Positions 7,710 through 16,596 of a DNA stretch of 64,000 nucleotides are shown in pieces. The first letter of the stretch is position 1. Each line of letters begins with the position of its first letter. The stretch is taken from positions 1,401,501 to 1,465,500 of the forward strand of contig CP060501.1 in assembly GCA_024760545.1 (NCBI GenBank), in the 5' to 3' direction. The notes beneath the pieces were generated by a model. The model was given only the letters and a program-made list of their open reading frames with translations. It had not been told where the DNA came from and did no database searches. The DNA is from Nitrospira sp. Lineage in GTDB: Bacteria > Nitrospirota > Nitrospiria > Nitrospirales > Nitrospiraceae. Made by a program: the position numbers and the translations under genes.

Positions 7710-8774
7710 CTATTGTTTTGGGACAGCTACAAATCCTGTAATGTTTTGATACCTATTGGAATCTGCCAACTCAATTGCAAGCTTTTCCACCCAGGCATCC
7801 GTATATAGATAGTCTTTATGAGGGCTATCGTAGATGCAATACTTTCCATCGGTGAGCTCAGGCTTAACAGCAGCACCATTAGGCCGAACCTTAAAGTGCT
7901 TCCACGAGGCTGTATGCGATGCAAAGTTGAATTTAAAGGGTAGCTTTCCCGCCAAGATTTTTACAACGTCCCCGGGCTTGTGCAATCCTAAATTGGTGAT
8001 AGGAATATGCTTTTCTTTGATGAGAATATTCAGTTTCTCAAGCCGCTCAAGTTCATCTTTGTTTGCCTCATCCACTTGAATGAACTCGACCACAGTGTCT
8101 GCGAGATCTTTTCTATTCGCCACTTTCGGAACCAGAAAGACATTGAAAGAGTACTTTGTGCTATTGAGTGTCGAAGAAGGCAGGCTACCCCGAAATTTCT
8201 CCACATATTCCTTGACAGATTTTGCTTGGGTTACGGCAAGCTGCTTCGCAGCCTTTTTCTTTTCTGGAGGTACAACTCGACTGAATTGAAGGGCGACAGC
8301 AAGTTGTTCGGAAAGCGCATATTGCGCTCCGAACTGCAAGGACATCATTTCCTCAAGATTCAATAATGCTGCTTGGCATTCTCCATAAAGTCCTGCATCG
8401 AGTTCAGGCAGGTGGCGATGTTCGATCTTGTTCCGCAGCCCAATTAGGAATTCCAGATTGCGGCGATCCGCTGGCGAATTGCCCTCAAAGTACTGTTTCA
8501 GACACTCGGATAGGTCCCAGTGCTTTGGATCGCCATCGATCCGAACATACCGATCACCTCGTGAATTCTTCCCCTGCTGCTTGTACCAAGGGCTTGTTCC
8601 GCGCTTATAGAAGATCGCATGGAACAAAGCAGTCCAAGCTATGATGATGAGCACTATGTAATACGCAGTACGGAAACGTGGACCCGGTCGGTTATAAACC
8701 TCAACTGCGGCGAGAGCAGCAGAACGTGCTTTCTCTAGATTATGCTTAACATTCTGCGAAAGACCCTTTGGCAT
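7710..8774 (-). CDS. DUF3644 protein with HEPN motif
   Basis: A 354-residue protein of the DUF3644 type. A hydrophobic helix at about 38-55 is followed by a HEPN-like region with the hallmark R-N-x3-H arrangement (RNKIEH, R114 to H119) in 'LEFLIGLRNKIEHRHLPEL'. The second half has a 'KPGDVVKILAG' segment resembling a winged-helix-like domain of this family. HEPN domains with this motif are commonly RNases in toxin-antitoxin and abortive-infection systems; no antitoxin (MNT-type nucleotidyltransferase) is adjacent. Family assignment is from recall of the domain's layout; activity is inference. Confidence 0.7.
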   Translation of the reverse strand: MPKGLSQNVKHNLEKARSAALAAVEVYNRPGPRFRTAYYIVLIIIAWTALFHAIFYKRGTSPWYKQQGKNSRGDRYVRIDGDPKHWDLSECLKQYFEGNSPADRRNLEFLIGLRNKIEHRHLPELDAGLYGECQAALLNLEEMMSLQFGAQYALSEQLAVALQFSRVVPPEKKKAAKQLAVTQAKSVKEYVEKFRGSLPSSTLNSTKYSFNVFLVPKVANRKDLADTVVEFIQVDEANKDELERLEKLNILIKEKHIPITNLGLHKPGDVVKILAGKLPFKFNFASHTASWKHFKVRPNGAAVKPELTDGKYCIYDSPHKDYLYTDAWVEKLAIELADSNRYQNITGFVAVPKQ

Positions 8775-9486
8775 GTCCTTGACCTCTAATACACACAGGA
8801 CCTCACCATTTTAAGACCTTACCGGCTTTAATGTCAGTCGCCTCCTAGCCCGTGTAAGTTTACTGAAAAGCCAAGCAGGTATCTATGATTCCCCTTTGTT
8901 GAATTTCGAGATGTTCAAACTGGTTGTCCCGAACAGCAGTGTATGAAAACCACTCCTTCCAAGCTTTCTCGTCTCCCCTCCTACGGAGCGGCACCCGTGC
9001 TGGTTCCCCTGCGCCCATTGAGCGAGCACCGCCCACAATGATCCATCCAAGCTTGCTTGTTCCCCCTCTCTAAGCGGGAGCCTGGATTGGTCCTCTATTG
9101 CGCACGTGGAAGGAGCACCGCCCACAATCTAAGACTTCAATAAGCTCTAGCGTGCGCCTTCCGTGAGCACGAGGATTAACCAGGCTGCCCCCTTTTTCCT
9201 TTGCGGGGCTGGCCCCGCATGGGATGCTGGATATCGCTTCCCCGCATCTTTCGACTGACTAGCCCCACTTCATAACTCCTCAACTTTCCTCACACTTCTC
9301 GGACTTTTCCGCCATCTCTGCATCGGCATTCCGGTTGCTCAAGCAATCCTCAGTCAGCGCGCAGCAAGGCAAGCGAAAGGAGGTGGTTCGGGGGAAGGCC
9401 GGGAGTGGGTATCGGGTGACGGGTTTCGGGTTGTGAATGATTGAATGTTGAGTTGCTCGTTTAATCAATAAAGGAGGATTGCCATC
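8775..9486. other. 712-bp gene-free stretch with degenerate tandem repeats
   Basis: No convincing gene on either strand. It holds two degenerate tandem units (8962-9049 and 9050-9130), each beginning AAGCTT and ending with the shared phrase GAGCACCGCCCACAAT. A GC-only hairpin follows (9203-9209 with 9212-9218, 2-base loop). The last 100 bases before the OmpA-domain gene are AG-rich and end in its ribosome binding site. Confidence 0.6.
8962..9130. repeat. two degenerate tandem repeat units of 88 and 81 bp
   Basis: Unit 1 starts at 8962 and unit 2 at 9050. Both begin AAGCTT, share a pyrimidine-rich block around the middle (CTCCCCTC versus CCCCCTCT) and the conserved end GAGCACCGCCCACAAT (9024-9040 and 9113-9129). 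The middle parts are diverged. Confidence 0.6.
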
Positions 9487-10305
9487 ATGCCACAGGGTTC
9501 AGCACAGGTTTCGTCAGGAACTATCGCTCCCACGGTGAAGGGACCGGAGAGAGATACGAAGGAATTCACGATTTTAGCCGCACTGATTCTTATCGTCAGT
9601 GGACTGCTCGCCGCTGCGTGGTACTACAGCCAGTCGAGTGACCAGGTGACGGTATCTCCCGCCACGGGAGCGATTGGGAATGCCAATGTCCCGGATCTTC
9701 TCAAACAAGCTGCGGTTTCGAATCAGGCGGGAATCTTGACCACACACTCTGCCCAGGGCGTGACCCCTGTGGCAGCGGTATCGGACATTATTCATACCGA
9801 TATCTACTTCGAAGTTGGACGCAAGGGGCTGACCGATGAAGGGAAGGCGCAGTTGTCGTCTCAGGCAGACATGCTGAAGCGGAATGAGGACTACGGCGTG
9901 TTGATCCAGGGCTATACCGATCAACAGGGATCGGCTAGCTACAACAAGCAGTTGGGTATGAAGCGTGCCGAAACGGTCAAGGCGGAACTGGTCAATGCCG
10001 GAATTGCCGAGCACCGGATCAAGGCTGTGAGCTTGGGCGAAGAGGGCGTGCTCTGCATCGATACCAGCGACACCTGCCGGCACATGAATCGGCGAGTGCA
10101 CTTGGAAGTCCGCAAGGTCGGCCAGGAGCACATGGCGGTTCCGGCCGTGGCTGAAACTCCCGCTGTCGAGACGACTCAAAGCGCAATCGAATCGAACCAG
10201 AACACCGACGATACCGGTTCATCGACCGACGGCTTGGTGCCTTCCACCAACGCCTCGGACGGGAACGGCGTCGCACCGCTGGACGAAACCGCCGGCGGGA
10301 GCTGA
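9487..10305 (+). CDS. OmpA-family protein
   Basis: A 272-residue envelope protein. After a short cytoplasmic start, one transmembrane helix (about 28-47, ILAALILIVSGLLAAAWYY) anchors it, and residues about 100-215 form an OmpA-type peptidoglycan-binding domain: 'DIYFEVGRKGLTDEGKAQL', 'VLIQGYTDQQGSASYNKQLG', then 'MNRRVHLEV' at the end. The last 55 residues are a low-complexity Thr/Ser/Asp tail. A strong AAGGAGG ribosome binding site precedes the ATG. It is upstream of, and on the same strand as, the sortase target gene, with a hairpin between, so co-regulation is likely but not certain. Confidence 0.88.
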   Translation: MPQGSAQVSSGTIAPTVKGPERDTKEFTILAALILIVSGLLAAAWYYSQSSDQVTVSPATGAIGNANVPDLLKQAAVSNQAGILTTHSAQGVTPVAAVSDIIHTDIYFEVGRKGLTDEGKAQLSSQADMLKRNEDYGVLIQGYTDQQGSASYNKQLGMKRAETVKAELVNAGIAEHRIKAVSLGEEGVLCIDTSDTCRHMNRRVHLEVRKVGQEHMAVPAVAETPAVETTQSAIESNQNTDDTGSSTDGLVPSTNASDGNGVAPLDETAGGS

Positions 10306-10320
10306 TCACGCGCAGGGATT

Positions 10321-10350
10321 GCCCCTGGGAAGCTCGTCCTTCCCGGGGGC
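10321..10350 (+). terminator. strong hairpin downstream of the OmpA-domain gene
   Basis: Arms 10321-10332 and 10339-10350 pair over 12 bases with one G-T pair and a 6-base loop. No T-run follows, so it may be an attenuating or mRNA-end-protecting hairpin rather than a full terminator. Confidence 0.5.
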
Positions 10351-10395
10351 GCCTCTGCCTTCACTTTCACCACGACCCCAACTCACGAGGCTATC

Positions 10396-12516
10396 ATGCT
10401 GCATCGCTCGCTCCTGGCACGGCCGCACCGTGCCCTTCACCTGGTAACGTCCCTCGCACTGTGTGCTGCACTGCTCATTGTTTCTCTCGATACTCCCTCA
10501 CCGGCCGAACCGATTGAACCCGAATCGCTCAGCACCGGCATCGTGCCGACGATGGGGCTTCATGACGTGAAGGAAGGCACGCTCCTATTCAAGACCAATC
10601 AGCAGGGCCGCTACCGGCCGGCTTCGATCCTGAAAACCGATGTACAGATCGCCGTGACCGGCATGATCGCCCGCGCGGCAGTGCGGCAAGAATTCACAAA
10701 CCCCAGCAAGAAGAAAGGCGACTGGCTCGAAGGCATCTATGTGTTCCCGCTCCCGGAAACCGCCGCGGTCGACCATCTCCGCATGAAGATCGGTGAGCGC
10801 ATCGTCGAAGGCCAGATCAAGGAGCGGGCCGAGGCGAAGAAAACCTATGAACAGGCGAAGCACGAAGGCAAGCGGACAAGCCTGGTCGAGCAGGAGCGGC
10901 CCAACATCTTTACAACGTCGGTCGCCAACATCGGACCAGGCGAGCGCGTTATCGTCGAGATCGAGTATCAGGAAACCGTCCGGTACGACAACGGACAGTT
11001 TCAACTCCGCTTTCCCATGGCCGTCGGCCAACGGTACATTCCCGGCACCCCGGTGATCATCGAAGGCCAAGAACCGAAAGGCTCAGGCACGGTCCTCGAC
11101 ACCGATCGCGTCCCGGATAGCTCGCGCATCACGCCTCCGGTGCACTCACCTGGCCAAGGCTCCATCAACCCTTTGAGCCTTGCCCTCGTTCTCAACCCAG
11201 GATTCCCGGTCGCCAAGGTGGAATCGCCCTACCACCCGATCATCGTCATCCCGGATCCAGACGGTGGATTTCAGGTCAGCTTGAAGGAGGAAGCGGTGCC
11301 GGCAGATAAAGATTTCCAGCTTATTTGGCATCTCGCCCCTCACACAGCTCCCTTGGCGACGATCTTCACTGAAGAGAAGCATGGGGAAACCTATGCCATG
11401 CTCACGATTGCCCCGCCGACTCAGCCGGACGAAAAAGCCGTACGCGTGCCGCGTGACCTCATCTTCGTGATCGACACGTCCGGGTCGATGGCAGGCCCGT
11501 CCATCCAACAGGCCAAAGCTTCGGTGACAGCGGCACTGACAAGGCTCACCACGCTGGACCGATTCAATGTGATCCAATTCAACAATACGGTCCGTTCCCT
11601 GTTCCCTACGCTCGAACCCGTGACGGCAGCAAGTATGAGAAAGGCTGTGCGTTACACCGAGCGGATGTCGGCGGATGGAGGAACCGAGATTCTTCCCGCG
11701 TTGAGGCAGGCCCTGAAGAATCCGCAAGATCCGTCCCGGATTCAACAGATCGTATTGCTGACCGACGGACAGGTCGGCAATGAAGAGGAGCTGTTCGAGA
11801 TGCTGCACTACAAGCTCGGCACCAGGCGACTGTTTACGATCGGCATCGGCTCGACGCCGAACAGCTACCTCATGCGCAAGACAGCGGAGGTCGGCCGGGG
11901 GACCTTCACCCATATCGGCAATATCGAAGAGGTCAAGGACCGCCTCGATGCGCTGTTCAAGAAGTTGGAGCGGCCTGTTCTCCATGACATTGCCGTCGAT
12001 CCCACCGGTTGGTCGGGCACGGAACAGTACCCCTCGCAGATTGCCGATCTGTATGAGGGTGAACCGATCGTGCTCGCGATCAAGGCGCGCTCACTCCCAC
12101 CACACGCGACGCTGAAGGGACTCGCAGGTCATCACCCCTGGACCCTGCCGGTCTCGTTCAACCAGGCAGCTTCACAGGGAGGTCTTTCCGTCTTTTGGGC
12201 CAGACAGAAGATCTCCGCGCTGATGGATGAGACATACAAAGGCGGAGTCGAGGAGGCGATCAAAAACGCCGTGATCGATGTCGCAGTGAGTCATCACCTG
12301 GCCAGCAAGTACACGAGCCTGGTTGCCGTAGATGTCACGCCCGCCAGGCCGACGGATCGCTCAAGCACTGAACAGGCTCCGGCCGCTGTTCAAGATCAAG
12401 CTTCAATCGCCGCCCTGCCGAAGACCGCCACGATCGGGCAGTTGCAGATCCTGTTCGGGCTGGCGTTGCTGACGATCGCAGGGTTGGTGTGGCGCCATCG
12501 GAAATGGATGGCATGA
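10396..12516 (+). CDS. VIT and VWA domain sortase target protein
   Basis: A 706-residue surface protein. It has a signal peptide, a VIT domain at about 50-190 (from 'GMIARAAVRQEFTNP' to 'VEIEYQETVRYDNGQFQLRF') and a VWA domain from about 352 with the MIDAS start 'FVIDTSGSMAG'. The C-terminus carries a sorting signal: LPKTAT at about residue 674, then a hydrophobic helix and a final RHRKWMA tail. This matches the known class GN sortase target family. The Gly of LPxTG is Ala here. The sortase gene overlaps its stop codon (ATGA), which fits a dedicated pair. Adhesion or surface assembly is inference. Confidence 0.9.
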   Translation: MLHRSLLARPHRALHLVTSLALCAALLIVSLDTPSPAEPIEPESLSTGIVPTMGLHDVKEGTLLFKTNQQGRYRPASILKTDVQIAVTGMIARAAVRQEFTNPSKKKGDWLEGIYVFPLPETAAVDHLRMKIGERIVEGQIKERAEAKKTYEQAKHEGKRTSLVEQERPNIFTTSVANIGPGERVIVEIEYQETVRYDNGQFQLRFPMAVGQRYIPGTPVIIEGQEPKGSGTVLDTDRVPDSSRITPPVHSPGQGSINPLSLALVLNPGFPVAKVESPYHPIIVIPDPDGGFQVSLKEEAVPADKDFQLIWHLAPHTAPLATIFTEEKHGETYAMLTIAPPTQPDEKAVRVPRDLIFVIDTSGSMAGPSIQQAKASVTAALTRLTTLDRFNVIQFNNTVRSLFPTLEPVTAASMRKAVRYTERMSADGGTEILPALRQALKNPQDPSRIQQIVLLTDGQVGNEEELFEMLHYKLGTRRLFTIGIGSTPNSYLMRKTAEVGRGTFTHIGNIEEVKDRLDALFKKLERPVLHDIAVDPTGWSGTEQYPSQIADLYEGEPIVLAIKARSLPPHATLKGLAGHHPWTLPVSFNQAASQGGLSVFWARQKISALMDETYKGGVEEAIKNAVIDVAVSHHLASKYTSLVAVDVTPARPTDRSSTEQAPAAVQDQASIAALPKTATIGQLQILFGLALLTIAGLVWRHRKWMA

Positions 12517-13115
12517 ATCGGGGCCGAATCATTCGACCGGCTCACGGCGCGCTGGTCGCATGCGTCCTCGCGATTGGGCTCTGGCAAGTCGGAGAAGGAT
12601 CGTGGATCTATGTGAAGGCCGAGCTCGCGCAGTATCTCCTGCAGCGAGCTTGGTCTCGCACCCTGGCCGGTGAAACGGCCGTTAAGCCTTGGCCTTGGGC
12701 CGACACCTGGCCCATTGCGCGATTGGTGATCCCACGTCTGGGCGTTGATCAGATCGTGTTGGAAGGCGCATACGGACGAACGCTGGCATTCGGGCCAGGC
12801 CATGTCGAAGCCAGCGCGTTTCCCGGTTCGTCCGGCACCACGATTCTCACGGGCCACCGCGACACCCACTTCAAATTCTTGAAACGCCTGCGTCCGCACG
12901 ATGAGATCATGATCGAAACCGTGGAGGGACACCGGCTGCGTTTTCTGGTATCGGAAAGCCGCATTGTGGATTCACGATCCGGCACCATTCCACTCGATCA
13001 CCCACAGAGCAGACTCGTCCTCGTCACTTGCTATCCATTCGGTTCGATGATGGTTGGTGGGCCGTTGAGATACGTGGTGACTGCGGAACGTGACGCAATA
13101 GGAACGGGAGGCTAG
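12513..13115 (+). CDS. class GN sortase
   Basis: A 200-residue transpeptidase with an N-terminal transmembrane helix (about 11-25). The sortase triad is visible: H115 in 'LTGHRDTHF', C173 in 'LVTCYPF' and R186 in 'GGPLRYVV'. It would cut the LPKTA signal of the upstream protein in the inner-membrane-facing periplasm. I chose the ATG that overlaps the upstream stop as ATGA; upstream in-frame starts (GTG at 12489, ATG at 12504) are possible. Its stop shares the CTAG tetranucleotide with the stop of the convergent thermonuclease gene. Confidence 0.9.
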   Translation: MNRGRIIRPAHGALVACVLAIGLWQVGEGSWIYVKAELAQYLLQRAWSRTLAGETAVKPWPWADTWPIARLVIPRLGVDQIVLEGAYGRTLAFGPGHVEASAFPGSSGTTILTGHRDTHFKFLKRLRPHDEIMIETVEGHRLRFLVSESRIVDSRSGTIPLDHPQSRLVLVTCYPFGSMMVGGPLRYVVTAERDAIGTGG

Positions 13116-13603
13116 TTCCGACCGGTCGTCTTCGCCGACTTCCATTTCCATGGCGGGATCGGATTCGGCTCGGACCACAGGCCCTTCGCAGAAGCTCTGG
13201 CGAGCTCTTCCATATCTTTCAGGGTCTGATCGCTGGATTTTCCCGGCTGCGCCCAGGCGAGTCCTTCTTTGACCAACTCATGGGCGACATGCCTGCCGTC
13301 TTGCAGCAGAATGTCCGCCGTGATCCGACCCTGCCGGTCACGCTTCAAATCCCGCACCACCACATCACGGTTGGCGACATAGACGTTCGTCGCGTGCTTT
13401 GCCTGTTTCCCGTACGGTTGTTTCATCTCCGGACAATCAATATCTCGAAGGTAGACCATTTCCTTCCGTCCCTGATGATGGATCGTCAGACGATCTCCCT
13501 CATGGACCATGAGGACTCGTGCAAGGAAATCTGCTTGGGCAAGCGCCGGACAGATCATGCTCAAAGCGAGCACCAGACATGTAGCAAGGCGATGCTTCAT
13601 CAT
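13112..13603 (-). CDS. thermonuclease-family secreted protein (SNase-like)
   Basis: About 163 residues with a signal peptide (HRLATCLVLALSMICPALA) and an SNase-like OB-fold: 'VLMVHEGDRLTIHHQGR', 'VYLRDIDCPEM', 'PYGKQAKHAT', 'DRQGRITADILLQDG' and 'LVKEGLAW'. Family members cleave nucleic acids with Ca2+. The usual DGD of the first strand is EGD here, and the two catalytic arginine positions are represented by 'LRDID' and 'DRQGRI'. It acts in the periplasm or outside. Start taken at the first of two adjacent Met codons; an upstream in-frame start nine codons earlier exists. Confidence 0.8.
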   Translation of the reverse strand: MMKHRLATCLVLALSMICPALAQADFLARVLMVHEGDRLTIHHQGRKEMVYLRDIDCPEMKQPYGKQAKHATNVYVANRDVVVRDLKRDRQGRITADILLQDGRHVAHELVKEGLAWAQPGKSSDQTLKDMEELARASAKGLWSEPNPIPPWKWKSAKTTGRN

Positions 13604-13978
13604 GATGTCGTATGCTACCGTCAGCAGCACATTCAGCCAATCATTTCTGTATATTTAGACACGACGACGTTCACTGAGAATAGATAGGTGGGTCTTGCGA
13701 GGTACGTGAATGCCCGATGAAGCTCATCCAAACAGGATCCATTCCGGGCCCCCCAGTGTAGCTATTCGCACACACACCTGATAGGATGCTGATGTCTCAT
13801 TGCGGAGGGCCTCGCATGAAACAAGAATCTCAATGGCCTGTCACCGATGTTGTTCCTGCCGAGAATCTGATTGGAAGCCTGACCTGAGCCGTTCATCCAC
13901 TACGTCTTTGGCCCTCTCCTTCCCCTCCGAAGTCCCTCTCGCGTCATGGACGATGTCATTTTAGAAGGAGGAACCCCC
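13604..13978. other. intergenic stretch upstream of the RRM gene
   Basis: Divergent promoter region between the thermonuclease gene and the RRM gene. It contains a possible 23-codon micro-ORF at 13816-13887 (+), preceded by GGAGGG at 6-base spacing; its product MKQESQWPVTDVVPAENL... is unlike anything I know and may be chance. An open frame extends upstream of the RRM start but lacks a ribosome binding site. Confidence 0.45.
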
Positions 13979-14299
13979 ATGGGTTCAAAACTGTATGTCG
14001 GCGGGTTGCCATACTCGGCAACGGAATCTCAACTCACCACCCTGTTTGCCGAGCACGGCACGGTCGAATCGGCCCGCGTGATTGCGGACAAATTCACGGG
14101 CCAATCTCGAGGTTTCGGCTTTGTCGAAATGTCGAGCGCCGAGGAAGCCAAGGCGGCGATCACGGCCTTAAACGGGTCACAGATGGATGGACGGTCGCTC
14201 ACCGTCAATGAAGCGAAACCGATGGAACCGCGTTTCGGTGGTGGCAGTGGTGGCGGCGGTAACCGCTCCGGCGGTGGACAGAACCGCAACCGCTATTAA
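13979..14299 (+). CDS. RRM-domain RNA-binding protein
   Basis: A 106-residue single RRM protein of the bacterial cold-induced/glycine-rich type. RNP2 is LYVGGL (residues 5-10) and RNP1 is SRGFGFVEM (about 43-51), followed by 'AITALNGSQMDGRSLTVNEAKP' and a Gly/Arg/Asn tail. It binds single-stranded RNA in the cytoplasm. The start is set by AAGGAGG nine bases upstream of the ATG. A strong bidirectional hairpin terminator follows. Confidence 0.92.
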   Translation: MGSKLYVGGLPYSATESQLTTLFAEHGTVESARVIADKFTGQSRGFGFVEMSSAEEAKAAITALNGSQMDGRSLTVNEAKPMEPRFGGGSGGGGNRSGGGQNRNRY

Positions 14300-14326
14300 C
14301 TGCGTCACGCGAAGTACCTGACTTCG

Positions 14327-14356
14327 GAAGGGGCGCTCCGATTGAAGCGCCCCTTC
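14327..14356. terminator. bidirectional terminator hairpin
   Basis: Perfect 11-bp arms (14327-14337 with 14346-14356), 8-base loop, between convergent genes. GAAG/CTTC flanks give short A and T runs on the two sides. Confidence 0.75.
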
Positions 14357-14416
14357 AAGCTACCGATCACAATATGTGTCCGTGCAACCCCGTTTGCGAA
14401 GACATGGCTTCTTCGC

Positions 14417-14761
14417 TCATGCCCACGTGCGGTGGACTTCACTCACCTGTTCGCCACCCTCGATCTTGGTGACCACCCATCGCACATCGTCGGGAATGGT
14501 CACGATCTTGAGCGCGGCAGCATGCCCGTCGGCTGCTTCCCCAAGTTCCGCAACCACGCGAACGAGTTTTTCATCATCCCGTGGAATGAGTTTCCCATAT
14601 TGGTTCAGGCTCGGTTCTCGCGGCCCCGCAGCCTGAGGCCAATAAGCTCCAGTATCCGTTTCGTTCAACGCCTCTTGTTGCCCCAACTCACGCAACCGGA
14701 CCAGTGCCTTATGGCTGATGCAGAATTGGTCATAGCTCCTGTTGATCACGATTTGCTTCAT
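14417..14761 (-). CDS. hypothetical protein, 114 aa
   Basis: A small cytoplasmic protein beginning MKQIVINRSYDQFCISHKAL, with a Lys-Ile-Val-Thr-Ile-Pro strand pair near the C-terminus and 'VRVVAELGEAADGHAAALK' in the middle. I know the N-terminal 'INRSYGGFSLS' type pattern only from unnamed small bacterial proteins and cannot give a function. A GAAGGGAG ribosome binding site fixes the start; an upstream extension of 13 codons is unlikely. It lies 54 bases downstream of the CsbD-like gene on the same strand, so the two are probably co-transcribed and may both belong to a stress response. Confidence 0.7.
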   Translation of the reverse strand: MKQIVINRSYDQFCISHKALVRLRELGQQEALNETDTGAYWPQAAGPREPSLNQYGKLIPRDDEKLVRVVAELGEAADGHAAALKIVTIPDDVRWVVTKIEGGEQVSEVHRTWA

Positions 14762-14815
14762 GTTCGCTCCCTTCGTAGATAGCAGCCGTTCTTCGACCAC
14801 CGACTGACTACCGGT

Positions 14816-15058
14816 CTACACCGCCGGCGCCTCTTCGGTATAACCGAGGTAGTTTCCGGTCCAATGGCAATAGCGTCGGTGGGCCCATGTCGTCACTTCA
14901 TCCTTGTGGAGTTCGCCGTACCGCTTCTGAAGGACGGTGTCGAACGTATCGAGGTTCCCTTTGATCTCAACGAGGTCCTCTTCGGTGATTTTTCCCCACT
15001 TTGCCTTGAGCGGCGCCTTGAGTTGCCCCCAGAACTGTCCGAATTGTTCCTTATTCAT
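14816..15058 (-). CDS. CsbD-family stress protein
   Basis: An 80-residue protein with the CsbD pattern: 'FWGQLKAPLKAKWGKITEEDLVEIKGN' followed by 'LQKRYG'. CsbD proteins are small, soluble and induced by general stress in many bacteria; their molecular role is unknown. An AAGGAG sequence (15062-15069 on the other strand) precedes the ATG. It is the first gene of the pair with the 114-residue protein. A C-terminal extension with 'HRRYCHWTGNYLGY' is longer than in the typical CsbD protein. Confidence 0.85.
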   Translation of the reverse strand: MNKEQFGQFWGQLKAPLKAKWGKITEEDLVEIKGNLDTFDTVLQKRYGELHKDEVTTWAHRRYCHWTGNYLGYTEEAPAV

Positions 15059-15570
15059 GTGAACTCCTTGGTGAGATGTGAGGCCTCCACTCCTCTCGGG
15101 ACCAAGACACGTCGGCGTCTTGGTAGAGCGGCACTCGTGGAGACTCAGGCGTAGAAGCGGCGAAGACCGGAGAATCAGACGCGCAAGAACGGGATGGGGA
15201 GGAACGGCGCGAGCGATGGGAAGTCAGCGTAGCTCAGTACGTCATCTTATCAGCGTACAAGCATGACTCATGCTCTGTCAACGGAGACAAAGACGGAAAA
15301 CACACGCCCTTGACGGGTCTATCATCAGGGCGTAGGGTGAACAGTGTACTGCAGACCGCCTTCGTCTCGGAGGTGGTGACATGCTCTTCCGTCGACGTGA
15401 GATCCAATTGAAGGGAGAGGGCATGTATGCTCTCTTCTCCAGTTCGTCCCTCACCAATCCTCCCGCTAGGCTCTGCTTACGTACTGTCCTCGGGCTTGTG
15501 AGCCCGACGACCCTATTCCGATGTGACACGTCGCACACCTGCGATTGTCCGATATGGCAAGGAGGTATGT
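15059..15570. other. 512-bp divergent intergenic region
   Basis: No convincing gene. A hairpin with 8-bp arms lies at 15101-15108 and 15117-15124. The right 150 bases read open in one plus-strand frame but without coding character. The promoters of the CsbD-like gene and of the membrane-protein gene should both be here; no clear -35/-10 pair was found. Confidence 0.5.
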
Positions 15571-16524
15571 ATGTCCTACCGTTACAACACCATCGACATC
15601 ATCGTGGGTGTCGGACTCTGTGCCATTCTGTTTGGAGCACTGTTGTTATTCGCCGCGGCCAATGGCACCTATCAAGTAGTCCTCCCACAGGCGCTGGCGT
15701 CGGAACAACCAGCAACCAGTGATATGGGCATGAGCGCGCTTCAACCTGCACTCGGTCAAGCCATCCTCGATCAAGCGCTCTTCGAGCGCCGCACCAATCA
15801 CGCCATGGCTCAATCGGTCTCCGAATGGAATCGCGCGACCATGGCGCATTATGAATTGTACTCCGGCTCACGCGGCTTGCTCGAGACTGTCCTCAATGAA
15901 GCGGCAACCGTCCCGGCCGCCCATCTGGCTCGCGTGCAGGGCGTCATGGGACGAGCGATCGTCAACGTCACGACTCGCGGTGTTCGGAGCGGCTTCTTGT
16001 CTGCTGATCACTATGGTTCAATGTACAACATGACGATGATCGGCGCGATCGAAGCCAGGGGACAACAGCTTCATCATGCGTTCGCTTCCACTTGGCAAGC
16101 CACGCTTGGACGCCGCATCGTCGAGGCCGCTCAGCACGATTGGATACAGGCCGGTGCGATCCAGGAACGGCTCGGGTGGGCTCTGGTCCGGGTAGTTGAG
16201 GCGCAACGGAGCATGGAGCAAGGACAAGCCACACAGCAAGAGCAGCTGGCCGGCTTGATATTTGCCGCGGTGCGCAGTGCAACACCGACGGACCGCATCT
16301 CCGCGCCGGCTCCTATCGCCTTATCCGCGAAGGGCGAGACGGTCGCCGCGAGCGAACCGATGGCATGGCCTGAAATTCCAATGGGCTATTTGGTTGTTGC
16401 CGGCTTCATGCTGTCGGCGGTTTTCCTTGGAGCGCTCTCACTGGCCGCGCAGGGCAGGGAAGCAAGAGCTCTCGCTCAGATCAGACGCGATGCAGATCGT
16501 TGGGTGTATCGCATGGCCGCGTGA
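15571..16524 (+). CDS. hypothetical membrane protein, 317 aa
   Basis: A protein with two predicted transmembrane helices, one at the N-terminus (about 8-30, 'IIVGVGLCAILFGALLLFAAA') and one near the C-terminus (about 272-293), which leaves a periplasmic domain of roughly 230 residues that is helical and Gln/Ala-rich. No family recognised. The C-terminal cytoplasmic tail is short and basic. The start is fixed by AGGAGG seven bases before the ATG; an in-frame extension of 16 codons upstream lacks a signal. It lies 72 bases before the LuxR-type regulator, so the regulator may control it or respond with it. Confidence 0.75.
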   Translation: MSYRYNTIDIIVGVGLCAILFGALLLFAAANGTYQVVLPQALASEQPATSDMGMSALQPALGQAILDQALFERRTNHAMAQSVSEWNRATMAHYELYSGSRGLLETVLNEAATVPAAHLARVQGVMGRAIVNVTTRGVRSGFLSADHYGSMYNMTMIGAIEARGQQLHHAFASTWQATLGRRIVEAAQHDWIQAGAIQERLGWALVRVVEAQRSMEQGQATQQEQLAGLIFAAVRSATPTDRISAPAPIALSAKGETVAASEPMAWPEIPMGYLVVAGFMLSAVFLGALSLAAQGREARALAQIRRDADRWVYRMAA

Positions 16525-16596
16525 TCAACGCGCCACGAGACGTCACGTCGCTCGGTAGAGCATTGTGCGTGCAAGCCTTCGGGTGAGGTCACTCGC

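Noticed and set aside
9574-10179. 201-codon minus-strand frame across the OmpA-domain gene
   Set aside because: Antisense shadow; the plus strand has clear OmpA motifs and ribosome binding site.
11146-11985. 279-codon minus-strand frame across the VIT/VWA gene
   Set aside because: Antisense shadow rich in Arg and His, without motifs.
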